A program made the translations under genes and the position numbers. The notes below the pieces were generated by a model. It was given only the letters and a program-made list of their open reading frames with translations. It searched no databases and was not told where the DNA came from. From NCBI GenBank assembly GCA_023436925.1, contig JAEZHJ010000204.1, positions 1 to 12,581 on the forward strand: DNA of 12,581 bases, written 5' to 3'. Shown here piece by piece: positions 6,849-12,581 of the stretch; positions within the stretch are counted from its first letter, which is position 1, and each line of letters begins with the position of its first letter. Source of the DNA: Actinomycetes bacterium. Lineage in GTDB: Bacteria; Actinomycetota; Actinomycetes; Propionibacteriales; Propionibacteriaceae.

Positions 6849-7141
6849 CTCACGTCAGGACCGGCAGCGCCGGCGTTGATGGTGGCGGCCTTCGCCGCCT
6901 GTTCGGCATCCCACTCCGCCGCCGCCGGGGTTCCCGGGACGGGGTCGTAGCCGCCGAGCGACCAGGGATGGCAACTCGCCAGCCGCCGGGCGGCCAGCGC
7001 GGTGCCCTTCACCGCCCCATGGACGGTCACCGCCTCGAGCGCGTACGCCGAGCAGGAGGGGTAGTACTTGCAGACATTGCCGTAGAGCGGGCTGATCAGC
7101 AGCCGGTATGCCTTGAGCAGGCCGATCAGCAGGTACTTCAT
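6845..7141 (-). CDS. yidD: Membrane protein insertion efficiency factor YidD
   Basis: Small membrane-associated protein of the YidD family (DUF37), thought to assist YidC-dependent insertion. From the ATG at 7141 it has 98 residues. The amphipathic N terminus MKYLLIGLLKAYRLLISPLY and the family core C24-KYYPSC30-SAYALEAV are clear, followed by SCHPWSLGGYDPVP (C57-H58-P59). The C-terminal 30 residues are Ala-rich and variable. I chose the ATG at 7141 because GGAGG lies 8 nt upstream and ATGA overlaps the rnpA stop by 4 nt. A GTG at 7162 would add MRPEAGG but lacks these supports. The stop overlaps the yidC start, so rnpA, yidD and yidC form a coupled chain. Confidence 0.94.
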   Translation of the reverse strand: MKYLLIGLLKAYRLLISPLYGNVCKYYPSCSAYALEAVTVHGAVKGTALAARRLASCHPWSLGGYDPVPGTPAAAEWDAEQAAKAATINAGAAGPDVR

Positions 7142-7473
7142 GCCGCCAGCCTCCGGACGCACTGGCCAAGAGCGGAACGGAAGTCGCCGGTCAGGTCACC
7201 CGTGGCTGCGGCCGGCAGCGCCCGCACCACCAGATCGACCGGAAAGTCGAGCCCGCCGAACTCCGCAGCCGCCAGGTGGCGCAGACGGCGCTTCACCCGG
7301 TTGCGGACCACGGCACCGCCGACCGCCCGAGACACGACAAAACCCGCCCTGGACGGCGCAGCCGTCCGACGGCGGGCATGGACCACCACGCATGGGCGTC
7401 CGGAACTGACGCCCTGCCGCAGCGTGCCGCGGAACTCCTCGGGCGTCCGGATCCGGGACGCGGGTGGAAGCAC
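7138..7473 (-). CDS. rnpA: Ribonuclease P protein component
   Basis: Protein subunit of RNase P, which with the RNase P RNA matures tRNA 5' ends. It has 111 residues, normal length. The family signature RNRVKRRLRHL is at about 57-67 (RNR box), preceded by the FVVSRAVGGAVVRN strand-helix region; F14 and the basic patch HARRRT are also as expected. The GTG start at 7473 is 9 nt after the rpmH stop and has no clear Shine-Dalgarno, so translation is probably coupled to rpmH. The stop overlaps the yidD start. Confidence 0.95.
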   Translation of the reverse strand: MLPPASRIRTPEEFRGTLRQGVSSGRPCVVVHARRRTAAPSRAGFVVSRAVGGAVVRNRVKRRLRHLAAAEFGGLDFPVDLVVRALPAAATGDLTGDFRSALGQCVRRLAA

Positions 7474-7482
7474 CGTGTGGCG

Positions 7483-7620
7483 TCAGCCGGCGAGGCGGAC
7501 GCGTCCCTGACGACGACGGGCCGAGATGATGGCACGACCCGCGCGGGTCCGCATCCGCAGACGGAAGCCATGGGTGCGGCTGCGACGCCGGTTGCTCGGC
7601 TGGAAAGTGCGCTTGCTCAC
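7483..7620 (-). CDS. rpmH: 50S ribosomal protein L34
   Basis: Ribosomal protein L34 of 45 residues, located next to the 23S rRNA in the large subunit. The translation starts MSKRTFQPSNRRRSRTHGFR, continues LRMRTRAGRAIISARRRQG and ends RVRLAG, the standard family sequence and length. The start is GTG at 7620, with GGGAG 7 nt upstream; the stop is TGA at 7485-7483. It is the first gene of the leftward cluster and has the usual place between dnaA and rnpA. Confidence 0.97.
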   Translation of the reverse strand: MSKRTFQPSNRRRSRTHGFRLRMRTRAGRAIISARRRQGRVRLAG

Positions 7621-7702
7621 GCGAATGCTCCCTGATCACTAACTACTTGGGACCGATGCGCCCACGTCGGACGCACGCCTGTGTCACGACAGTGACCAAC
7701 CA

Positions 7703-7732
7703 ACGATACGCGCCAGCACCGTCTGGAACCAA
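7703..7732 (-). promoter_or_regulatory. Possible rpmH promoter
   Basis: On the minus strand, TTGGTT (7732-7727) and TATCGT (7708-7703) are separated by 18 nt, about 85 nt upstream of rpmH. The -10 fits the actinobacterial TAnnnT pattern, but the -35 is poor. The upstream element overlaps the loop of a GTCTGG/CCAGAC inverted repeat (7721-7739). Confidence 0.3.
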
Positions 7733-7739
7733 ACCAGAC
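7721..7739. repeat. Inverted repeat in rpmH-dnaA intergenic region
   Basis: GTCTGG (7721-7726) and CCAGAC (7734-7739) form a perfect 6-bp dyad with a 7-nt spacer AACCAAA. It lies over the possible -35 of the rpmH promoter, so it could be an operator. No regulator was identified. Confidence 0.4.
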
Positions 7740-7800
7740 ACCCACCGGTCGAGTAGTCGAGCCGACACGCCGCACGGTGTGAGAATACTTCGGCAACGGT

Positions 7801-7830
7801 TTGCCAACGATGCGGACCGATCTCTACTCT
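7801..7830 (+). promoter_or_regulatory. Probable dnaA promoter
   Basis: TTGCCA (7801-7806; 5/6 match to TTGACA) and TACTCT (7825-7830; fits TAnnnT) are separated by 18 nt. A start near 7837 would give a leader of about 100 nt that carries two DnaA boxes. A short GGCAA/TTGCC dyad (7792-7805) overlaps the -35. Confidence 0.42.
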
Positions 7831-7884
7831 GCAGGGAGCCACCCGGGGGACGACGCAGGTCCCGACCGGGTACCGTGCACAGTC

Positions 7885-7905
7885 TGTGGACAAGACTGTG
7901 GACAG
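7885..7905 (-). promoter_or_regulatory. Pair of DnaA boxes upstream of dnaA
   Basis: TTGTCCACA on the minus strand (7885-7893) is an exact actinobacterial-type DnaA box, and CTGTCCACA (7897-7905) differs at one base. They are head to tail with a 12-nt step, 33-53 nt before the dnaA ATG and downstream of the probable promoter. Autorepression by DnaA is the likely role, as known for other bacterial dnaA genes. Confidence 0.8.
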
Positions 7906-7937
7906 CACGGTCGGCCCCAGGACCGGTGAGGATGAAC

Positions 7938-9359
7938 ATGACGCAGCCACACGACTCGGGACCGGGAAATTCTCCTGACGCACTCGAGGCGGCGTGGAGT
8001 CATGTCTGGGCCAGCTCGGAGCCCTCGGCCCGCGGCTGGCTGTCCAGCACCCGCCCGGTCACCCTGCACGACTCCCTGCTCATCCTGGCCGTCGCCAACG
8101 ACTTCACCCGGGACTGGGTCGAGTCCCGCCTGCGGCCGACCATCGAGGGCCAGCTCAGCGAGTACCTCGGCCGCCCGATCCAGCTCGCGATCACCATCGA
8201 TCCCTCCGCCAGCAGCGCCTCGCCCGAGCCGGCGCTGCCACTCCTCGAACCGGAGCCCACGCCGCCGCCCGCCCCGCCGGCTGCCACCTCGTCCGCGGTC
8301 CGGACGGTCGGACGCGGGTCCGGCTCGGACCGGCTCAACCCGAAGTACTCCTTCGAGACCTTCGTGATCGGTGACTCCAACCGGTTCGCCCACGCGGCCG
8401 CCGCGGCGGTGGCGGAGGCGCCCGGCAAGGCGTACAACCCGCTGATGATCTACGGCGACTCCGGCCTGGGCAAGACCCACCTGCTGCACGCCGTGGGGCA
8501 CTACATCCGCAGCTACTACGACCGCGTCCGGGTGAAGTACGTCTCGACCGAGGAACTCACCAACGACTTCATCAACTCCATCTCGGAGAACCGCACCGCC
8601 GAGTTCCGCCGCGCCTACCGGGACGTCGACGTGCTGCTGGTCGACGACATCCAGTTCCTCCAGGACAAGATCCAGACCCAGGAAGAGTTCTTCCACACCT
8701 TCAACACCCTCCACACCGCCGAGAAGCAGATCGTCCTGACCTCGGACCGCCCGCCGCGTTCCCTGGTGGCGCTGGAGCCGCGGCTGCGAAGCCGGTTCGA
8801 GTGGGGTCTGATGACCGACATCCAGCCCCCGTCGTTGGAGACCCGGATCGCCATCCTGCGCAAGAAGGCGGCCGCCGAGGGCCTCAATGCCAGTCCCGAG
8901 GTGCTGGAGTTCATCGCGAGCCGGATCCAGACCAACATCCGCGAGCTCGAAGGCGCGCTGATCCGGGTGACCGCCTTCGCCAGCCTGCAGCGCCAGGAGG
9001 TCGACCTGTCCCTGGCCGAGGTCGTCCTGAAGGACCTCATCCCCGACGGCGGCGAGACGACCATCACCGCCGCGATGATCATGAGCGCGGTCGCCAACTA
9101 CTTCGCCGTCAGCGTGGAGGACCTGTGCGGGTCGAGCCGCACCCACGTCCTGGTGACCGCCCGCCAGATGGCGATGTACCTGTGCCGGGAGCTGACCGAC
9201 CTGTCGCTGCCGAAGATCGGCCAGGTCTTCGGTGGCCGCGACCACACCACCGTCATGCACGCCGATCGGAAGATCCGTCAGCTGCTGCGCGAACGGCGCA
9301 GCGTCTTCAACCAGATGACGGAGCTGACCAACCGGATCCGCCAGGCCGCCGCCCGCTGA
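7938..9359 (+). CDS. dnaA: Chromosomal replication initiator protein DnaA
   Basis: AAA+ ATPase that binds DnaA boxes at oriC and opens the duplex. From the ATG at 7938 it has 473 residues. Domain I is about 1-85 (ALEAAWSHVWASSEP, FTRDWVESRLRPTIEGQL). Domain II is a short Pro/Ser/Glu-rich linker (about 90-130), much shorter than in Streptomyces. Domain III has Walker A GDSGLGKTH (173-181), Walker B VLLVDDIQF (232-240), the arginine finger in SRFEWG (R286) and sensor 2 in NIRELEGALIR. Domain IV carries the DnaA signature GGRDHTTVMHADRKI (432-446). The start is set by GAGG at 7928-7931, 6 nt before the ATG; an ATG at 7932 abuts that Shine-Dalgarno and is less likely. The frame stays open upstream to 7647, but that part overlaps the promoter and DnaA boxes and is not protein-like. 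Confidence 0.98.
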   Translation: MTQPHDSGPGNSPDALEAAWSHVWASSEPSARGWLSSTRPVTLHDSLLILAVANDFTRDWVESRLRPTIEGQLSEYLGRPIQLAITIDPSASSASPEPALPLLEPEPTPPPAPPAATSSAVRTVGRGSGSDRLNPKYSFETFVIGDSNRFAHAAAAAVAEAPGKAYNPLMIYGDSGLGKTHLLHAVGHYIRSYYDRVRVKYVSTEELTNDFINSISENRTAEFRRAYRDVDVLLVDDIQFLQDKIQTQEEFFHTFNTLHTAEKQIVLTSDRPPRSLVALEPRLRSRFEWGLMTDIQPPSLETRIAILRKKAAAEGLNASPEVLEFIASRIQTNIRELEGALIRVTAFASLQRQEVDLSLAEVVLKDLIPDGGETTITAAMIMSAVANYFAVSVEDLCGSSRTHVLVTARQMAMYLCRELTDLSLPKIGQVFGGRDHTTVMHADRKIRQLLRERRSVFNQMTELTNRIRQAAAR

Positions 9360-9386
9360 GGCCGGACGGACTCATCCACCCACATC

Positions 9387-9407
9387 TGTGCACAACCTTG
9401 TGGATAA
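9387..9407 (-). promoter_or_regulatory. DnaA box pair, left part of oriC
   Basis: The minus strand reads TTATCCACA (9407-9399), an exact strong DnaA box, then TTGTGCACA (9395-9387), one mismatch from TTGTCCACA. The 12-nt head-to-tail step equals that of the pair upstream of dnaA. Confidence 0.82.
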
Positions 9408-9476
9408 CAGCCGCCAGCTGTGGAGGCCGCGCAGGGCCGTCGCGTCGTCCGCAAATCCTCCCCGTGTGATTTCGGG

Positions 9477-9498
9477 TTGCCCACACCCTGCGTCCACA
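9477..9498 (+). promoter_or_regulatory. Degenerate DnaA box pair, middle of oriC
   Basis: TTGCCCACA (9477-9485, 8/9 to TTGTCCACA) and GCGTCCACA (9490-9498, 7/9) lie in the same direction with a 13-nt step. Confidence 0.55.
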
Positions 9499-9531
9499 GC
9501 CGATTCGCGGCTCGACAAGGCAGGACGCCCG

Positions 9532-9549
9532 TTATCCACCGAATCCACA
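9532..9549 (+). promoter_or_regulatory. Abutting DnaA boxes next to the AT-rich region
   Basis: TTATCCACC (9532-9540, 8/9) is directly followed by GAATCCACA (9541-9549, 7/9). They lie 12 nt before the most AT-rich part of the intergenic region, so they may anchor DnaA for unwinding. Confidence 0.6.
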
Positions 9550-9560
9550 CCGGCTATGAC

Positions 9561-9600
9561 CAGTACGAAATGTAATTGATCCCAGATCCTTCAAAGTCAG
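9561..9600. other. Candidate DNA unwinding element
   Basis: The 20 bases at 9561-9580 include 14 A/T in an otherwise very GC-rich region, and AT-rich sequence continues with TTCAAAGT near 9590. It lies just downstream of the right-pointing DnaA boxes, as expected for a duplex unwinding element. Confidence 0.5.
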
Positions 9601-9683
9601 GTCGTGCACAGTGTGGGGATGACGCTCGCCAACCCTCCGGCGCGCCCCCTCCACAGGCACCGGCATGCTCCGGCAGCCGCCGA

Positions 9684-9712
9684 TATGATCGAGCCACCAC
9701 ACGAGTAGGGAG
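9684..9712 (+). promoter_or_regulatory. dnaN -10 element and ribosome binding site
   Basis: TATGAT (9684-9689) is a 5/6 match to the -10 consensus, though no convincing -35 is seen. AGGGAG (9707-9712) lies 8 nt before the GTG start of dnaN and fixes that start. Confidence 0.5.
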
Positions 9713-9720
9713 CAGCAAAG

Positions 9721-10881
9721 GTGAGGATTCGACTCGAGCGCGACGTCCTGGCGGAAGCGGTGCAGTGGGCCGCGCGCAGCCTTCCCACCCGTCCGAGTGT
9801 CCCGATCCTGGCCGGACTGATGATCCGGGCCGGTGAGGGCCGGGTGGTCCTGTCGAGCTTCGACTACGAGACCTCGGCGCAGGTCACGGTCAAGGCCGAG
9901 GTCGCCGACGAGGGCGTCGCCCTGGTGTCGGGCCGGCTGCTGGCCGAGATCGCACGCTCGCTGCCGAACAAGCCGGTCGAGCTGACTGCCGACGCCACGA
10001 AGGTGGAGCTCGTCTGCGGCACCGCCCGGTTCACCCTGCAGACCCTGCCGGTCTCCGACTACCCGGCGCTGCCCACCATGCCCGAATCGACCGGCACGAT
10101 CGCCAGCGAGGACTTCGCGAAGGCGGTCAGCCAAGTGGTCGTCGCCGCCGGACGCGACGAGCTGCTGCCCGTCTTCACCGGGGTGCGGATGGAGATCGAG
10201 GGCGACACCTTGTCGTTGCTGGCGACCGACCGCTACCGGATGGCGCTTAAGGAGCTGCCCTGGAACCCGCGCAGCACCGACAGCGAGGGTGCCGCGCTCG
10301 TCCCGGCCCGGGTGCTCGCCGAGACCGCCCGGTCGATGACCTCCGGCACCGACGTCACGCTCAGCCTCTCGGCGGCCGCCACCGGCGACGGCCTGATCGG
10401 CTTCGAAGGAACCGGCGCGGCCGGCACCCGCGAGATCACGACCCGGCTGCTGGACGGCGAGTTCCCCAAGGTCCGCCACCTGATGAGCGTCCAGCCGACG
10501 GTGACCGTCCGGGCGAACACCGCCGAGGTCGAGGCCTCGGTGAAGCGCGTCGCGCTGGTCGCCGAGCGGAACACCTCGCTGCGCATGCTGATCGCCGACG
10601 GGTCGATCACGCTGGAGGCCGCCACCGGCGACCAGGCCCAGGCCGTCGAGGCGCTGGAGGCCGTGGTGGTCGACACCACCGGCCAGGGCCTGGCGATGAC
10701 CGCGGCCGGGTTCAACCCGCACTATCTCCAGGACGCGTTGGCGGCGCTGGACGCACCGTACGTCCAGTTCTCGTTCACCGCCCCCGGCAAGCCCTGCCTG
10801 CTGATGGGGCTGGACGAGATCGACGGCGAGCCGCGCGAGGACTACCGCCACGTCATCATGTTGATGCGGTTGCCCGCGTGA
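9721..10881 (+). CDS. dnaN: DNA polymerase III subunit beta (sliding clamp)
   Basis: Ring-shaped homodimeric clamp that tethers the replicative polymerase and many repair enzymes to DNA. It has 386 residues, the normal length, with the three repeated clamp domains (about 1-125, 130-255 and 258-386). The N terminus MRIRLERDVLAEAVQWAARS is typical of actinobacterial DnaN. Further family landmarks are RPSVPILAGL, LLATDRYRMAL in domain 2 and the C-terminal YRHVIMLMRLPA, part of the hydrophobic partner-binding pocket region. The start is GTG with AGGGAG 8 nt upstream. The recF start follows the stop by 1 nt, so the two are probably coupled. Confidence 0.98.
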   Translation: MRIRLERDVLAEAVQWAARSLPTRPSVPILAGLMIRAGEGRVVLSSFDYETSAQVTVKAEVADEGVALVSGRLLAEIARSLPNKPVELTADATKVELVCGTARFTLQTLPVSDYPALPTMPESTGTIASEDFAKAVSQVVVAAGRDELLPVFTGVRMEIEGDTLSLLATDRYRMALKELPWNPRSTDSEGAALVPARVLAETARSMTSGTDVTLSLSAAATGDGLIGFEGTGAAGTREITTRLLDGEFPKVRHLMSVQPTVTVRANTAEVEASVKRVALVAERNTSLRMLIADGSITLEAATGDQAQAVEALEAVVVDTTGQGLAMTAAGFNPHYLQDALAALDAPYVQFSFTAPGKPCLLMGLDEIDGEPREDYRHVIMLMRLPA

Positions 10882-10882
10882 C

Positions 10883-12121
10883 GTGTTCGTCACCCACCTG
10901 AGCCTGGCCGACTTCCGCTCCTACCCGGTCGCCGACGTCCCGCTCGACGCCGGGGTGACCGTGTTCACCGGGCCGAACGGCCAGGGCAAGACCAACCTCG
11001 TCGAGGCCGTGGAGTACCTGGCCACGCTCGGCTCCCACCGGGTCGCGACCGAGTTGCCGCTGGTGCGGCACGGCGCCGAGCGGGCGATCGTGCGGGCGCG
11101 CGTCCAGGCCGGGCCGGACGACCCCCGCCAACTGCTGCTCGAGGTCGAGATCATCCCGGGCCGGGCCAACAAGGCCAGCCTGAACCGGTCGCCGCTGCGC
11201 CGGCCGCGGGAACTGCTGGGCGCCTTGCGCGCGGTGGTGTTCTCCCCGGAGGACCTGGCGCTGGTGAAGGGCGACCCGTCCGAGCGGCGCCGCTTCCTCG
11301 ACGAGCTGATGACCTCCCGCTGGCCGCGGATGGCCGGCGTCCGGGCCGACTACGACCGGGTGCTCAAGCAACGCTCCACCCTGTTGAAGTCCTTGTCAGG
11401 GCGGGGTTCGCGACCCGTTCCGCCCGACGCCGGCGCGACCCTGGAGGTGTGGAACGACTCCCTGGCCCGGCTCGGCGCCGAGGTTGTCGAGGCCCGGCTC
11501 GCGACCCTGGCCGACCTGGCGCCGGTGCTGGCGGAGGCCTATGCCGACATCGCGCCGACCCGCAACGAGGCCTCGGCCGGCTACCAGGCGTCCTGGTTGC
11601 CCGATGCCGCCGACCGGAGCCGGGAGGAGTTACAGGAACTGCTGGTCGAAGGGATGCGGCGCCGGCGCGATGAGGAGATTGCCCGCGGCCTGTCCCTGGT
11701 CGGCCCCCACCGCGACGACCTGACGCTGGCGCTGTCCGGCCTGCCCGCCCGAGGCTATGCGTCACACGGGGAGTCCTGGTCCTTCGCGCTGGCGCTGCGG
11801 CTGGGCAGCCTGGCCGTGCTCCGGGCGGACGGCGTCGAGCCGGTGCTGGTGCTCGACGATGTCTTCGCCGAGCTGGACGAGACCCGTCGGGACCGCCTCG
11901 CGCAGCTGACCCTGTCGGCCCAGCAGGTGCTGATCACCGCCGCCGTCCCGGCCGACGTGCCCGCGATGGTTGCCGGCCGGCGGTACAAGGTGGCGGCGGG
12001 GGAGAATCCGGTCCCGCTGGACGGGCCGGCGCCCGGGGCAGAACCCGCAGTCGATCCCGAGGACGAGGTGGGGGAGGACTCGCCCGCGACCGGGTCACCG
12101 GGGGAGGATGGAACCCCATGA
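10883..12121 (+). CDS. recF: DNA replication and repair protein RecF
   Basis: SMC-like ATPase that helps RecO and RecR load RecA at single-strand gaps and supports replication restart. It has 412 residues. Walker A is GPNGQGKT (30-37). The ABC signature region is SHGESWSFALALRLG (294-308), the actinobacterial form. Walker B with the D-loop is VLVLDDVFAELD (321-332). The N-terminal LSLADFRSY is the usual RecF opening. After about residue 372 there is a tail of about 40 residues rich in Pro, Gly, Asp and Glu with no domain, which makes the protein somewhat longer than typical RecF. The GTG start is 1 nt after the dnaN stop and has no clear Shine-Dalgarno. The stop overlaps the next gene by 4 nt (ATGA). 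Confidence 0.97.
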   Translation: MFVTHLSLADFRSYPVADVPLDAGVTVFTGPNGQGKTNLVEAVEYLATLGSHRVATELPLVRHGAERAIVRARVQAGPDDPRQLLLEVEIIPGRANKASLNRSPLRRPRELLGALRAVVFSPEDLALVKGDPSERRRFLDELMTSRWPRMAGVRADYDRVLKQRSTLLKSLSGRGSRPVPPDAGATLEVWNDSLARLGAEVVEARLATLADLAPVLAEAYADIAPTRNEASAGYQASWLPDAADRSREELQELLVEGMRRRRDEEIARGLSLVGPHRDDLTLALSGLPARGYASHGESWSFALALRLGSLAVLRADGVEPVLVLDDVFAELDETRRDRLAQLTLSAQQVLITAAVPADVPAMVAGRRYKVAAGENPVPLDGPAPGAEPAVDPEDEVGEDSPATGSPGEDGTP

Positions 12122-12581
12122 CCACCCCGTCCGACCACGACCCGCAGGGCCTCGACCTGGCCCGGCAGATCGCGCGCGCCGCCCGCGGGGCCGCCCCGGT
12201 ACCCGCCCGGCCCAAGCGAAAGCCGTCCGGAAAGCAGCCGCGCGACGGGCTGGAACCGCTCGGTGAGCTGATCAAGGAGGTCATCGACGACGCGGGCTGG
12301 TCGCGGGAGGTGAGCCTGCACCACCTGCTCGGCGGCTGGCCGTCCCTGGTCGGCGAGGTGAATGCCTCCCACTCGACGCCGGAGTCCTTCAGCGACGGGG
12401 TGCTGACCGTGCGCGCCGAGTCCACCGCCTGGGCGACCTCGCTGCGCGAGATCGCTCCGCAGCTCGTCGCCCGGCTCAACGACCAGTTGGGCCAGGGCAG
12501 CATCACCCGGGTCGTCGTCCTCGGTCCGACCGCCCCCAGCTGGAAGAAGGGCCGCCGATCCGTCCCGGGCCGCGGCCCGCG
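12118..12581 (+). CDS. DUF721/DciA-like protein, 5' part (cut by window end)
   Basis: N-terminal 154 residues of a DUF721 protein, the family that contains DciA, a replicative-helicase loading or operating factor in bacteria lacking DnaC/DnaI. After a basic, Pro-rich start (PVPARPKRKPSGKQPR) the domain runs from LEPLGELIKEVIDDAGW, with the typical LGGWPSLVGEVNASHSTPESF (tryptophan followed by VG) and LTVRAESTAWATSLREIAPQ. The last visible residues (SWKKGRRSVPGRGPR) are basic. The ATG at 12118 overlaps the recF stop (ATGA), and GGGGAGG at 12101-12107 lies 10 nt upstream. The position between recF and, usually, gyrB is standard in actinobacteria. A helicase-loading role is inferred from the family. 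Confidence 0.9.
   Translation, partial: MTTPSDHDPQGLDLARQIARAARGAAPVPARPKRKPSGKQPRDGLEPLGELIKEVIDDAGWSREVSLHHLLGGWPSLVGEVNASHSTPESFSDGVLTVRAESTAWATSLREIAPQLVARLNDQLGQGSITRVVVLGPTAPSWKKGRRSVPGRGP

Larger units (their letters stand above)
9360..9720. other. oriC: Candidate chromosomal origin of replication (oriC)
   Basis: The 361-nt gap between dnaA and dnaN, the usual actinobacterial oriC position, has no gene. It contains DnaA-box-like motifs on both strands: TTATCCACA (minus, 9399-9407, exact), TTGTGCACA (minus, 9387-9395), TTGCCCACA (9477-9485), GCGTCCACA (9490-9498), TTATCCACC (9532-9540) and GAATCCACA (9541-9549), plus weaker ones such as 9372-9380 and 9602-9610. The left ones point left and those at 9477-9549 point right, followed by an AT-rich stretch at about 9561-9600. 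Origin activity is inferred from this arrangement and from the gene context. Confidence 0.9.

Noticed and set aside
4665..6950. 761-codon plus-strand open frame opposite rsmG, jag and yidC
   Set aside because: It is antisense to three clearly recognised genes, its composition is Arg/His/Gly/Leu-rich and unlike a protein family, and long antisense frames are expected at this GC content.
7647..7937. Upstream extension of the dnaA reading frame by about 97 codons
   Set aside because: The extra residues have no DnaA similarity, the stretch holds the probable promoter and DnaA boxes, and a good ribosome binding site marks the ATG at 7938.
7824..9260. 478-codon minus-strand frame opposite dnaA
   Set aside because: It is the antisense shadow of dnaA codons, with low-complexity composition and no domain.
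9612..9620. TGTGGGGAT as an additional DnaA box
   Set aside because: Its complement matches the consensus at only about 6 of 9 positions, which is not distinguishable from chance in this region.
9532..10893. 453-codon minus-strand frame opposite dnaN and oriC
   Set aside because: It is antisense to dnaN, crosses the DnaA-box region and shows no family motif.

Overview
This is a chromosomal replication-origin region from a high-GC Gram-positive bacterium (Actinomycetota). The evidence is the very GC-rich sequence, the frequent GTG starts, and the conserved order rpmH-rnpA-yidD-yidC-jag-rsmG-parA-parB diverging from dnaA-dnaN-recF-DUF721. The flanking SURF1, DUF3817 and D-Ala-D-Ala carboxypeptidase genes would fit Propionibacteriales, but that placement is an inference from general knowledge and was not tested.

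Layout. 1-2352 (+ strand): the 3' part of a SURF1-family gene, a DUF3817 membrane protein that overlaps it by 4 nt, and a secreted PBP4-type DD-carboxypeptidase. 2353-2461: a convergent gap with two hairpins. 2462-7620 (- strand): parB, parA, rsmG, jag (khpB), yidC, yidD, rnpA and rpmH, read from right to left starting at rpmH. 7621-7937: a divergent intergenic region with a probable dnaA promoter and two DnaA boxes. 7938-9359 (+): dnaA. 9360-9720: the candidate oriC, with DnaA-box-like motifs on both strands and an AT-rich candidate unwinding element. 9721 to the end (+): dnaN, recF and a DUF721/DciA-like gene cut by the window end.

How it works together. DnaA binds boxes in the dnaA-dnaN gap to open the origin, and probably represses its own promoter through the boxes upstream of dnaA. 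DnaN is the sliding clamp, RecF handles gap repair, and the DciA-like protein is a candidate helicase-loading factor. ParA and ParB segregate the new origins from two parS sites lying in and just in front of parA (16/16 and 15/16 matches to the consensus). The leftward cluster makes ribosomal protein L34, the RNase P protein, the membrane insertase with its partner YidD, an RNA-binding KH/R3H protein and a 16S rRNA methyltransferase. Genes right of oriC and the rpmH-parB cluster are read away from oriC. dnaA and the SURF1-DUF3817-dacB group are read towards it.

I found no mobile element, CRISPR array, tRNA gene or convincing new multi-gene system. The least expected signal is a perfect 8-bp inverted repeat inside rsmG, made of AT-rich rare codons in an otherwise GC-rich gene. 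The clustered parS and DnaA-box architecture is also notable.
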